Shown here: positions 1-6,271 of the stretch, piece after piece | Position numbering within the stretch: position 1 is the stretch's first letter | How the letters are laid out: each line of letters opens with the position of its first letter | Assembly (NCBI RefSeq): GCF_000159955.1 | Contig: NZ_GG695972.1 | Coordinates: 310,581 to 318,632 of the forward strand | Length of the DNA stretch: 8,052 nucleotides | From: Paenibacillus sp. oral taxon 786 str. D14 | Lineage (GTDB): Bacteria > Bacillota > Bacilli > Paenibacillales > Paenibacillaceae | Direction: 5' to 3' | The notes under the pieces: generated by a model | What the model saw: the letters and a program-made list of their open reading frames with translations, nothing else | What the model was told of the DNA's origin: nothing | Database searches by the model: none | Position numbers and translations under genes: made by a program

Positions 1-54
1 CGGAAGGGTAACCCGGCGTCGCTCATCGCCGGGGATATCATCGAGGCGCTGTAA
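1..54 (+). CDS. 3' end of an unidentified gene (partial)
   Basis: An open frame entering from the left edge reads RKGNPASLIAGDIIEAL and ends at a TAA at 52-54. Codon use is GC-rich at third positions, like the neighbouring genes, and a G+C-rich hairpin follows the stop, so this is probably the true C-terminus of a protein. Seventeen residues are too few to name a family, and I do not recognise it. Its relation to ssuE downstream is unknown. The hairpin and the new promoter between them suggest separate transcription. Confidence 0.5.
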   Translation, partial: RKGNPASLIAGDIIEAL

Positions 55-76
55 CCCGCTGCGCCTTTATGCCGCC

Positions 77-108
77 CGCCGCCGGATTGCCCTTCGGCGG
101 CGCGGTTT
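77..108 (+). terminator. Possible terminator hairpin after the partial gene
   Basis: CGCCGCCG at 77-84 pairs with CGGCGGCG at 95-102 around a 10-nt loop. Only a short, interrupted T stretch follows (TTT at 106-108, TTTT at 117-120), so this is a weak or atypical intrinsic terminator. Its position right after a stop codon and before a promoter supports the role. Confidence 0.4.
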
Positions 109-111
109 GCA

Positions 112-140
112 TTGACTTTTCAAGCAAATATTGATAGCAT
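112..140 (+). promoter_or_regulatory. Sigma-A-type promoter of ssuE
   Basis: TTGACT (112-117) and TAGCAT (135-140) are separated by 17 bp, a near-consensus -35 and a fair -10. The start codon lies about 75 bp further on, leaving a 5' leader of about 70 nt in which I see no riboswitch or strong hairpin. Confidence 0.55.
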
Positions 141-215
141 CGTTTTAAAATTTAGGCAAATGGCCGGGGTTCGCGAGAAAACGAACCTCCGTCGCAGATA
201 AGGGGAGAATCCGAT

Positions 216-755
216 ATGAAAGTGACGATTATTAACGGCAGTCCAACACCAGGCTCCCGGCTAGGGGCCGTCATTGCGTTGACGGAGGAATTGCTGCGCG
301 GTGAGGGCTTCGAAGTCAGCCATGTGAACGTGGTGGAGCTGCCGCCGGAGGATTTGATCCATACGAAATTTGAAAGTGAAGCGATCGTCAAAGCGAATGC
401 GCTGGTCGCCGCGGCGGACGCGGTGGTTGTCGCCAGCCCCGTCTATCAGGCGTCGTATACCGGCGTGCTGAAGACGTTCCTTGATCTCGTGCCGCAAAAA
501 GGCCTGGCCGGCAAAGTCGTGCTGCCGCTCTTTATTGGAGGCAGTCTGGCGCATCTGCTGACGATCGATTATGCGCTGAAGCCGGTTTTGTCCGCGTTGG
601 GCGCACGTTATATTTTGGGCGGTGTGTATACGGTGGACGCCCAGGTAGCACGCACCGAATCCGGCGGCTTCGATATTGCCGGGGAGCTGCGCACCCGGCT
701 GGAGGAGAACGTGAAGGAGCTCGCCCGGGAAACGCGCCTGCGCCAACAGTCTTAA
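216..755 (+). CDS. ssuE: NADPH-dependent FMN reductase, SsuE family
   Basis: 179 aa, a flavodoxin-like flavin reductase expected to reduce FMN with NADPH in the cytoplasm and hand FMNH2 to a monooxygenase, classically SsuD in the release of sulfite from alkanesulfonates. Residues 8-15 (GSPTPGSR) form the FMN phosphate loop at the end of the first beta strand. Residues 74-86 (SPVYQASYTGVLK) are the family's flavin-contact motif. The stretch 105-130, with LTIDYALKPVLSALGA, is strongly SsuE-like, and Tyr119 there appears to match the pi-helix tyrosine (Tyr118) of E. coli SsuE. Length is near the family norm. The start is fixed by AGGGGAG at 201-207, 8 nt upstream of ATG. No ssuABCD partner is visible nearby, so the monooxygenase it serves must lie elsewhere or be the truncated gene at the left edge. 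No terminator is seen before the next gene. Confidence 0.88.
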   Translation: MKVTIINGSPTPGSRLGAVIALTEELLRGEGFEVSHVNVVELPPEDLIHTKFESEAIVKANALVAAADAVVVASPVYQASYTGVLKTFLDLVPQKGLAGKVVLPLFIGGSLAHLLTIDYALKPVLSALGARYILGGVYTVDAQVARTESGGFDIAGELRTRLEENVKELARETRLRQQS

Positions 756-786
756 GCCAAACCAAAAGAATCACGGCAACACATGT

Positions 787-806
787 TTGGATTGCGGAGA
801 ATCCAA
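787..806 (+). promoter_or_regulatory. Perfect inverted repeat upstream of the P-loop gene
   Basis: TTGGATT (787-793) and AATCCAA (800-806) form perfect 7-bp arms around GCGGAG. A possible -10 (TACAAT, 812-817) lies 5 bp downstream, and TTGGAT itself could act as a weak -35 at a long 19-bp spacing. It could be a repressor site or a small RNA hairpin in a read-through transcript from ssuE. It lies inside an upstream extension of the next open frame, which argues against that longer start. Confidence 0.4.
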
Positions 807-869
807 TATCGTACAATAGGACAAAAGGTATATCTGCTCGCAATTGTCGAAGGGGGATTTTTGGACATC

Positions 870-1466
870 ATGTTGAAATTGGTCTTTTTCGTAGGAGTCG
901 CTGGAACGGGGAAAACGACGGTGGCTCGCAAGCTGGCAAGACGGATGCCGGCGGCTTTTTTGGATCGGGATACGGTGGGCGGCCGCTGTGTCGAGAAGAT
1001 TCTGGCGATGAACGGTCTGGACGTGAACGACCGGGATTCCGATTTTTACAAGCAGCACCTGCGTGACCTGGAATACGATACGACGCGGGACATCTGCATC
1101 GAAAATTTGGCGGCCGGCCAAAACGTATTTATGATTTCCCCGTTCACGGCGGAACTGAAGAACAAAGACTGGATCGAAACGCTGCTTCAAGAGGCGGGTC
1201 TCACCAAGAAGGAAGTGGACGTGAAGGTGGTTGTCGTGACGCTCAAGGACATGGAAACCCAAAAGGAACGGATTATCGAGCGCTGTACGGACCGCGATAC
1301 GTGGAAGCTGGAGCATTGGGACGATTTTAAGCACCGCGTGCAATTCGTGCCGGAGATTAATTGGGACATCCCGTCTTCATCGATTCTTGTGTTCGACAAC
1401 AGCGGCGAGCTGACGGAGGAGAAAGTGGACGGCATTTACCAATTTATCGTTGGGGAACAAAATTAA
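870..1466 (+). CDS. P-loop NTPase, AAA/kinase-like protein
   Basis: 198 aa from the ATG at 870. Residues 9-16 (GVAGTGKT) are a Walker A motif directly after the first strand (LKLVFFV), as in small nucleoside- or metabolite-kinase-like proteins. An acidic LDRD segment follows (31-34), where such kinases often bind substrate, and near residue 115 there is a hydrophobic strand (VKVVVVTL). The ERIIERCTDRDTWKLEHW region is Arg-rich and resembles the lid of AAA_33-type kinases. No membrane segment or signal peptide is seen. The substrate cannot be read from the sequence. An upstream ATG at 783 stays in frame, but the Walker A then sits unusually deep and no ribosome site precedes it. AGGGGGA at 851-857 serves either a TTG at 861 (short spacing) or the ATG at 870 (long spacing), so the start is uncertain by 3 codons. 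Probably expressed with ssuE or from a weak promoter of its own. It ends at a strong terminator. Confidence 0.72.
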   Translation: MLKLVFFVGVAGTGKTTVARKLARRMPAAFLDRDTVGGRCVEKILAMNGLDVNDRDSDFYKQHLRDLEYDTTRDICIENLAAGQNVFMISPFTAELKNKDWIETLLQEAGLTKKEVDVKVVVVTLKDMETQKERIIERCTDRDTWKLEHWDDFKHRVQFVPEINWDIPSSSILVFDNSGELTEEKVDGIYQFIVGEQN

Positions 1467-1484
1467 GCTAAAGGCATACATCAT

Positions 1485-1529
1485 GCCCTTCCTGAGATCC
1501 GGTTGATTCCGGACAGGAAGGGCTTTTTT
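1485..1529 (+). terminator. Strong intrinsic terminator
   Basis: GCCCTTCCTG (1485-1494) pairs perfectly with CAGGAAGGGC (1514-1523). An inner stem TCCGG (1498-1502) / CCGGA (1509-1513) is offset by a 3-nt bulge, and six Ts follow (1524-1529). It closes the ssuE/P-loop transcription unit 18 bp after the stop codon. Confidence 0.92.
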
Positions 1530-1551
1530 GCTATAGCGTGTTGTACGCTTG

Positions 1552-1566
1552 TTTTCCGCTGGAAAA
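1552..1566 (+). promoter_or_regulatory. Inverted repeat abutting the exporter promoter
   Basis: TTTTCC (1552-1557) and GGAAAA (1561-1566) are perfect 6-bp arms around GCT, ending 1 bp before the proposed -35 of the exporter operon. The position suits an activator or repressor site. No regulator gene is adjacent, so the role is inferred only. Confidence 0.3.
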
Positions 1567-1567
1567 A

Positions 1568-1596
1568 TACACAAGCCCTCCCAACTGATTTATAAT
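1568..1596 (+). promoter_or_regulatory. Promoter of the exporter operon
   Basis: A perfect TATAAT (1591-1596) lies 17 bp downstream of TACACA (1568-1573, 4 of 6 to the -35 consensus). The leader to the ATG is about 60 nt and carries an 8-bp palindrome CCAATTGG (1616-1623). It has no ATG-initiated leader peptide of the kind (BmrB) that controls bmrCD in B. subtilis. Confidence 0.6.
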
Positions 1597-1660
1597 AAAA
1601 AACAACATAGTTCACCCAATTGGCGATTCTTACGGAATCACCCGCACTGGAGGTATCAGG

Positions 1661-3433
1661 ATGTCCGTCATGACCGCTATTTTCAAAAAATACCGCATCG
1701 CCGCCATCTCCGCGATAGTGATGCTGCTGATTGAGCTGGCAGTGGAGCTGGTTCAACCGCTGATCATCTCGCGGATCATCGACCACGGGATTCGGCAGCA
1801 CGCAGTGTCCGTCGCCTGGATTTGGGGCGGGGTGCTGATGGGAAGCGCGTTGGCGGCATTTCTCGCCGGGATCGCCAGTTCCTTTTTCGCCTCGCATGTG
1901 AGCCAAGGCTTCGGGTACGATCTGCGCGACAAGCTGTACGAGAAGGTGCAGTCTTTTTCGTACGAGGTGTTTAACCGATTTGCTGCTTCGTCGTTGATCA
2001 CCCGGCTGACCGGGGATATTACGGTGTTGCAGGACGTGATCTTCATGTGCCTGCGCTTTGCGTCACGGGTGCCGCTGATTGTTGTCGGGAGTGTGGTGAT
2101 GGCGCTGGTCGTGCATGTGAAGCTGGGGCTGCTGCTGACGTTGACCGTTCCCGTCTTGCTGGCGTTCGTCCTGTGGATGATCCGTAAAGCGTCCGCTTTA
2201 TTTCGTACGGTGCAGCGGCGAACGGATAATGTGAACGGCCTGATCCAGGAAAATTTGACCGGCATGCGGCTGATCCGCGTGTTCGTCCGGATGTCGCACG
2301 AGATTGGGCGCTTTGAGCAGCGCAACCGCGAGCTGCGGGAGGGCACGGTCACCGCTTTGAAGCTGACGGAGACGACAATGCCGTTCCTGCTGTTTATCAT
2401 GAACGCCGGGATCATCGCGGTGCTGTGGTTTGGCCGAATCGAGATTGCGGACGGGGGCGCCAGCGTTGGTGAAGTCGTCGCCGTGATCAACTATTCGCTG
2501 CGTACGATTGGCGCGTTGTCCGCGTTGTCCTGGATCATGAGCTCCTTGTCGCGGGGAGCGGCATCCGCCGGTCGGGTGCGCGAGGTGCTGGAGGAGAGCG
2601 ATCCGGTAGGCGAACGGGAAAGCCGCGCAGGAGGGGCAAGCGGTGCAGATGCGGAAGGAGAGGCGGCGCCGATCCAAGGCCGCATTGAATTTCGCGAGGT
2701 CTCGTTCCGCTACCCGGGTCGCGATGTGATGGCGCTGGAGCGGATTTCGTTTACGGCGGAGCCGGGACAGCGAATCGCCATCCTGGGGGCCACCGGCTCA
2801 GGGAAATCATCGCTTGTCCAGTTGATTCCAGGCATGTATGAGCCCACGGAAGGTACGATCCTCATCGATGGAACGGACATTCGCGAGTTGGATCGGAAAC
2901 GGCTGCGCCGTTCCATCGGTTATGTGCCGCAGGAAGTGATGTTATTCTCTGGTACGATCCGGGAAAATATCACCTGGGGGCGCGAGGACGCTACGCTGGA
3001 GCAAATCCAGACTGCAGCCCGGCAGGCGCAGATTCATGACACGATCGAGCGGCAGCCGCAGGGTTATGAGACGCGGCTTGGGCAACGCGGCGTGAATCTG
3101 TCCGGCGGACAGAAGCAGCGCCTGTCGATCGCCCGGGCCTTGGTCCGCCGCCCAGCCATCCTCATCCTAGACGACAGCACGAGCGCGCTGGACGTCCGAA
3201 CGGAGGCGGCCTTGTTGAAGGAGATCTCGCGCTTGTCCTGCACGACGCTGCTGGTGACGCAGAAGATCAGCTCCACAATGACGGCGGATCTGATCCTGCT
3301 CCTGGATGACGGGCGGTTGATCGCCAGCGGCAAACACGAGGAATTGCTGCAGCATTCGGAATTATACCGGCGGATTTGCGAATCCCAGCTAGGAAAGGAG
3401 GCGGAAGCTCATGCCGTTCAAGACCTTCACTGA
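1661..3433 (+). CDS. Heterodimeric ABC exporter subunit, degenerate-site (BmrC/YheI-like)
   Basis: 590 aa half-transporter: six membrane helices (about residues 10-35, 50-76, 125-180 as a pair, 238-260, 268-295), a low-complexity Gly/Ala/Glu linker (about 310-335), then one nucleotide-binding domain. Motifs: Walker A GATGSGKS (376-383), Q-loop Gln424, signature LSGGQ (480-484), Walker B ILILDD (500-505), D-loop SALD (508-511). The catalytic Glu position is Asp505 and the H-loop His position is Gln534 (LLVTQKIS). This pair of changes is the hallmark of the degenerate-site subunit of heterodimeric exporters (BmrC, LmrC, TM287). Length matches BmrC. It should work in the cytoplasmic membrane with the next gene's product, probably exporting hydrophobic drugs or an unknown substrate. 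TGGAGG at 1648-1653 is 7 nt from ATG. The 3' end overlaps the next gene by 23 bp. Confidence 0.92.
   Translation: MSVMTAIFKKYRIAAISAIVMLLIELAVELVQPLIISRIIDHGIRQHAVSVAWIWGGVLMGSALAAFLAGIASSFFASHVSQGFGYDLRDKLYEKVQSFSYEVFNRFAASSLITRLTGDITVLQDVIFMCLRFASRVPLIVVGSVVMALVVHVKLGLLLTLTVPVLLAFVLWMIRKASALFRTVQRRTDNVNGLIQENLTGMRLIRVFVRMSHEIGRFEQRNRELREGTVTALKLTETTMPFLLFIMNAGIIAVLWFGRIEIADGGASVGEVVAVINYSLRTIGALSALSWIMSSLSRGAASAGRVREVLEESDPVGERESRAGGASGADAEGEAAPIQGRIEFREVSFRYPGRDVMALERISFTAEPGQRIAILGATGSGKSSLVQLIPGMYEPTEGTILIDGTDIRELDRKRLRRSIGYVPQEVMLFSGTIRENITWGREDATLEQIQTAARQAQIHDTIERQPQGYETRLGQRGVNLSGGQKQRLSIARALVRRPAILILDDSTSALDVRTEAALLKEISRLSCTTLLVTQKISSTMTADLILLLDDGRLIASGKHEELLQHSELYRRICESQLGKEAEAHAVQDLH
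3394..3401 (+). promoter_or_regulatory. Ribosome binding site of the second exporter gene, inside the first
   Basis: AAAGGAGG, a near-perfect Shine-Dalgarno sequence, lies within the last codons of the upstream gene and 9 nt before the ATG at 3411. It fixes that start despite the 23-bp overlap and the unusual N-terminus, and suggests translational coupling. Confidence 0.85.
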
Positions 3434-5357
3434 ACCGTTCCGGCATCCGTACCCGAAGCTGGATCCACTATCACAGGTTGCACAGCAGGGCGGAGGCTCC
3501 CGGCAGGATCCAACTCCTGCGGCGACTGCGCCTCGCCGGCCCGGCCACGGCGGTGGACCCGGCAGCGTACGGCCCAAACTGCGAGCGAAGAATTGGTCCG
3601 GCACGCTAAGCCGAATTTGGAGTTATCTATCTGCTCACAAAGCCCGGCTGGCCGCGGTCCTGCTGATGGTTGTATTCAGCTCAGGATTAGCGCTGTTGGG
3701 TCCTTATCTGGTTGGGGTGGCAATCGATGAGTACTTAGAGGCCGGCAGCGGCCGGCCGTGGGTGCTGTTTCTCATCGGACTAACGCTGGTCTTTGCAGGG
3801 TCGTCGCTCACCTCCTGGTTACAAAATATCTGGATGATCACCATTGCCCAGGAGACGGTGTACCGCATGCGTTCCGAGCTGTTCGCCCAGCTGCACCGGC
3901 TGCCGATTCCGTACTACGGCAAGCGCCAACAGGGCGAGATTATGAGCCGGTTGACCAATGATATGGACAACGTCAGCTCAACGCTAAACAGCTCGGCGAT
4001 CCAAATTTTCTCCAGCGTGCTGACGCTGGTCGGAACGCTGACGGTCATGCTGTACCTCAGCCCGCTGTTGACGCTGCTGACGTTCCTCGTCGTGCCGCTG
4101 ATGATGGCCGGGATGCGTTGGATCACGAAGCGGACGGGGCCGCTGTACAAGCGGCGCCAGCAGGATCTCGGCAACCTGAACGGCTACATCGAGGAGACGT
4201 TGTCGGGGCAGCGGATCATCAAGGCGTTCTCACAAGAGCAGCGGGTGCTGCAAGGCTTCCGCGAGCGTAACGGTGCGATCCGCAGCTCCAGCTTCTGGGC
4301 GCAGACGATTTCCGGCTTCATTCCAAAGCTGATGAACGGGCTGAACAATCTTAGCTTTGCGATCGTGGCAGGGATCGGCGGGGTACTGGCCGTGCGCGGG
4401 AGCGCCGGAGTGACGGTTGGGGTGATCGTTGTGTTCGTTGAGTATGCGCGGCAATTTACCCGACCGCTGAACGACCTCGCGAACCAGTGGAACACGCTGC
4501 TGTCGGCGATCGCCGGTGCGGAGCGGGTGTTTGAGGTGCTGGATGAGGAGATCGAAGCCAGTGATGAACAAGGGGCCGTGGAGCTGTCGTCCGTTCGGGG
4601 CGAGGTGGTCTTTTCCAATGTGTACTTCTCCTATGAAGAAAATAAAAACGAGGGCGGCGATACGCTGGAGGGAATCAGCTTTACCGCGAATCCGGGCGAG
4701 ACGATCGCTTTGGTCGGGCCGACGGGGGCCGGCAAAACGACGCTGATCCAGCTGCTCTCGCGCTTCTACGAACCGTCCCGGGGGACGATCACGGTCGACG
4801 GACGCGATATCCGCACGATCCGGCGCGACAGCCTGCGATCGCAGATGGCGTTTGTGCTGCAGGATTCGTTCCTGTTCCAGGGCACGATCCGCGAGAATAT
4901 CCGCTTTGGCCGTCTCGATGCGACCGATGCGGAGGTGGAGGAGGCCGCCAAGCTGGCGAATGCGCATTCCTTCATCGTGCGGATGCCGGGCGGCTACGAC
5001 AAGGTGCTTGGCGCAGACGGCGGCGGCATCAGCCAAGGGCAACGGCAGCTGCTGGCCATCGCGCGGGCGATTTTGGCGGATCCTTCGATCCTTGTGCTGG
5101 ACGAGGCGACCAGCAGCATCGATACCGTAACGGAGATCAAAATCCAAGAGGGCCTGCAACGCCTGATGCAAGGAAGAACCAGCTTCGTGATTGCTCACCG
5201 TTTGAATACCATTCGTCAGGCTGACAAGATTCTGGTCCTGAAGGAAGGACGCTTGATCGAGCAGGGCTCGCATGAAGAGTTGCTGCGGCGTCGCGGATTC
5301 TATTACAGCTTGTACCACGGCGGCTTGGACGCAGAACAAGAGGAGGGCGACGCCTAA
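3411..5357 (+). CDS. Heterodimeric ABC exporter subunit, catalytic (BmrD/YheH-like)
   Basis: 648 aa. Residues 1-60 form a hydrophilic, Gly/Pro/Arg-rich cytosolic extension before the first helix (about 75-100). Five further helices reach about residue 345, followed by a nucleotide-binding domain. Motifs: Walker A GPTGAGKT (436-443), Q-loop Gln484, signature ISQGQ (540-544), Walker B ILVLDE (560-565) with catalytic Glu565, and H-loop His596 (VIAHRL). The signature departs from LSGGQ, and this motif completes the degenerate site of the partner subunit. The intact Glu/His serve the catalytic site with the partner's canonical LSGGQ. The longer length relative to the partner is as in BmrD (YheH). 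The C-terminus is acidic (DAEQEEGDA). Coupled to the upstream gene by overlap, and to the next gene by a shared TAATG. Substrate unknown; multidrug export is the family's usual role. Confidence 0.92.
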   Translation: MPFKTFTEPFRHPYPKLDPLSQVAQQGGGSRQDPTPAATAPRRPGHGGGPGSVRPKLRAKNWSGTLSRIWSYLSAHKARLAAVLLMVVFSSGLALLGPYLVGVAIDEYLEAGSGRPWVLFLIGLTLVFAGSSLTSWLQNIWMITIAQETVYRMRSELFAQLHRLPIPYYGKRQQGEIMSRLTNDMDNVSSTLNSSAIQIFSSVLTLVGTLTVMLYLSPLLTLLTFLVVPLMMAGMRWITKRTGPLYKRRQQDLGNLNGYIEETLSGQRIIKAFSQEQRVLQGFRERNGAIRSSSFWAQTISGFIPKLMNGLNNLSFAIVAGIGGVLAVRGSAGVTVGVIVVFVEYARQFTRPLNDLANQWNTLLSAIAGAERVFEVLDEEIEASDEQGAVELSSVRGEVVFSNVYFSYEENKNEGGDTLEGISFTANPGETIALVGPTGAGKTTLIQLLSRFYEPSRGTITVDGRDIRTIRRDSLRSQMAFVLQDSFLFQGTIRENIRFGRLDATDAEVEEAAKLANAHSFIVRMPGGYDKVLGADGGGISQGQRQLLAIARAILADPSILVLDEATSSIDTVTEIKIQEGLQRLMQGRTSFVIAHRLNTIRQADKILVLKEGRLIEQGSHEELLRRRGFYYSLYHGGLDAEQEEGDA

Positions 5358-6109
5358 TGGAGTGGAACGCCTATCTGCGGCGGATCATGTTGCAGCGGGA
5401 CGAGGTGCCGACGTTTGACGACTATCCTTTCCATTTACCGGCGGTCTCGTCGCTGGGGCAGTTGGAGTTCCACCCGAAAGTCACGTACATCATCGGCGAA
5501 AACGGCATGGGCAAGTCCACGCTGCTGGAGGGCATCGCTGTTGCTCTGGGATTTAACCCGGAAGGCGGCACGATGAACTTCAGTTTCGCGACGGCTGAGA
5601 CCCACTCTGATCTGCATCGGTATCTTCGAACCGTAAGGGGGCCGATGCGGCCGCGGGACGGCTTCTTTTTCCGGGCGGAGAGCTATTATAACTTGGCTTC
5701 GGAAATCGATCGGTTGGACCGGGAACACAGTTTTGGCCCACCTATACGCAACTCCTATGGCGGGAAATCGCTGCATGCGATGTCGCATGGCGAATCATTT
5801 TTCGCTGCGTTTATGAACCGCTTCAGCGGGTACGGTCTGTACATCTTGGACGAACCGGAGGCGGCGTTGTCTCCGTTCCGGCAGATGGCGATGTTGTCGC
5901 GGATCCATGAGTTGGTCGGACGTCGCTCCCAATTTATCATTTCCACGCATTCGCCCATCCTTATGGCCTATCCGGACAGTCTCATGTATCAGCTCACGCC
6001 GGACGGGATCAAGAAAACCACGCTGGAGGAGACCGACCATTATATCATCATGAAGGAGTTCGTCAATCGTCGGGAGGGTATGCTAAGGGAGCTGCTGCGA
6101 GAGGAGTAA
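5357..6109 (+). CDS. Soluble ABC/AAA-type ATPase coupled to the exporter
   Basis: 250 aa with no membrane segment or signal peptide. Walker A GENGMGKST (47-55) follows the strand VTYIIG. An ABC-like signature MSHGES (142-147) precedes Walker B LYILDEPEAALS (161-172, catalytic Glu166). A switch His198 sits in IISTHSPIL. This is the layout of stand-alone SMC/Rad50-like ATPases (AAA_15/AAA_21 type), not of a transporter nucleotide-binding domain, since no Q-loop or D-loop of the exporter kind is evident. The insertion between Walker A and signature (about 85 aa) is too short for a long coiled coil. The start overlaps the upstream stop by one base (TAATG), with GGAGGG about 10 nt upstream, so translation is coupled. 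Its job beside an exporter is unknown. It is the last gene of the operon. Confidence 0.82.
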   Translation: MEWNAYLRRIMLQRDEVPTFDDYPFHLPAVSSLGQLEFHPKVTYIIGENGMGKSTLLEGIAVALGFNPEGGTMNFSFATAETHSDLHRYLRTVRGPMRPRDGFFFRAESYYNLASEIDRLDREHSFGPPIRNSYGGKSLHAMSHGESFFAAFMNRFSGYGLYILDEPEAALSPFRQMAMLSRIHELVGRRSQFIISTHSPILMAYPDSLMYQLTPDGIKKTTLEETDHYIIMKEFVNRREGMLRELLREE

Positions 6110-6186
6110 GTAAAGGGTTATCGAGCAGCCGGCCGTTTCGTCTACCCATCCCGCGTTCCCGGCACCATTCATCATTTAAGATTTTT
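6110..6186 (+). other. Intergenic stretch without a clear terminator
   Basis: The stretch holds a short GC-rich self-complementary piece (GCCGGC) but no hairpin followed by Ts that I would call a terminator. The T run at 6182-6188 has no GC stem before it and merges into the -35 box of the next gene. Read-through from the exporter operon into the quinone reductase gene is therefore possible. Confidence 0.4.
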
Positions 6187-6215
6187 TTGACTTATCGATG
6201 GCGTGTAACTATAAT
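6187..6215 (+). promoter_or_regulatory. Consensus promoter of the quinone reductase gene
   Basis: TTGACT (6187-6192) and a perfect TATAAT (6210-6215) are separated by 17 bp, the strongest promoter in the window. The -10 lies inside the palindrome at 6204-6222, so activity is probably controlled by a repressor. Confidence 0.85.
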
Positions 6216-6222
6216 AGTTACA
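6204..6222 (+). promoter_or_regulatory. Perfect palindromic operator over the -10 box
   Basis: TGTAACTAT (6204-6212) and ATAGTTACA (6214-6222) are perfect 9-bp arms around a single A. The -10 box is wholly enclosed, so a bound dimer would block RNA polymerase. Short AT-rich dyads like this are typical of winged-helix MarR/HxlR (DUF24) repressors. HxlR-type regulators that sense quinones or electrophiles are known to control related quinone reductase genes (YodB in B. subtilis, QorR in Corynebacterium). No such regulator gene lies in the window. Confidence 0.7.
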
Positions 6223-6271
6223 GGTGAGAATGTAGACTTCATGGCAATCCATTTGATAGGAGGAGTCTTGG

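Noticed and set aside
783..869. 29-residue N-terminal extension of the P-loop protein
   Set aside because: It has no ribosome site, overlaps the inverted repeat and possible -10 box, and puts the Walker A far from its usual N-terminal place.
1600..1660. Leader peptide like BmrB before the exporter genes
   Set aside because: No ATG is present in the leader, and the one in-frame TTG has no ribosome site and no stop before the main gene.
1753..2490. Open frame of 245 codons on the minus strand, opposite the first exporter gene
   Set aside because: It is a Ser/Thr/Ile-rich translation without motifs, antisense to the membrane domain of a clear transporter, with no ribosome site seen.
4230..5339. 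Long open frame of 369 codons on the minus strand, opposite the second exporter gene
   Set aside because: It is antisense to a well-supported ABC subunit, its translation is rich in Arg/Gln/His with no family motif, and it is a typical shadow in GC-rich DNA.
6120..6188. Terminator after the exporter operon
   Set aside because: The T run at 6182-6188 lacks a GC-rich stem before it, and it overlaps the next -35 box.
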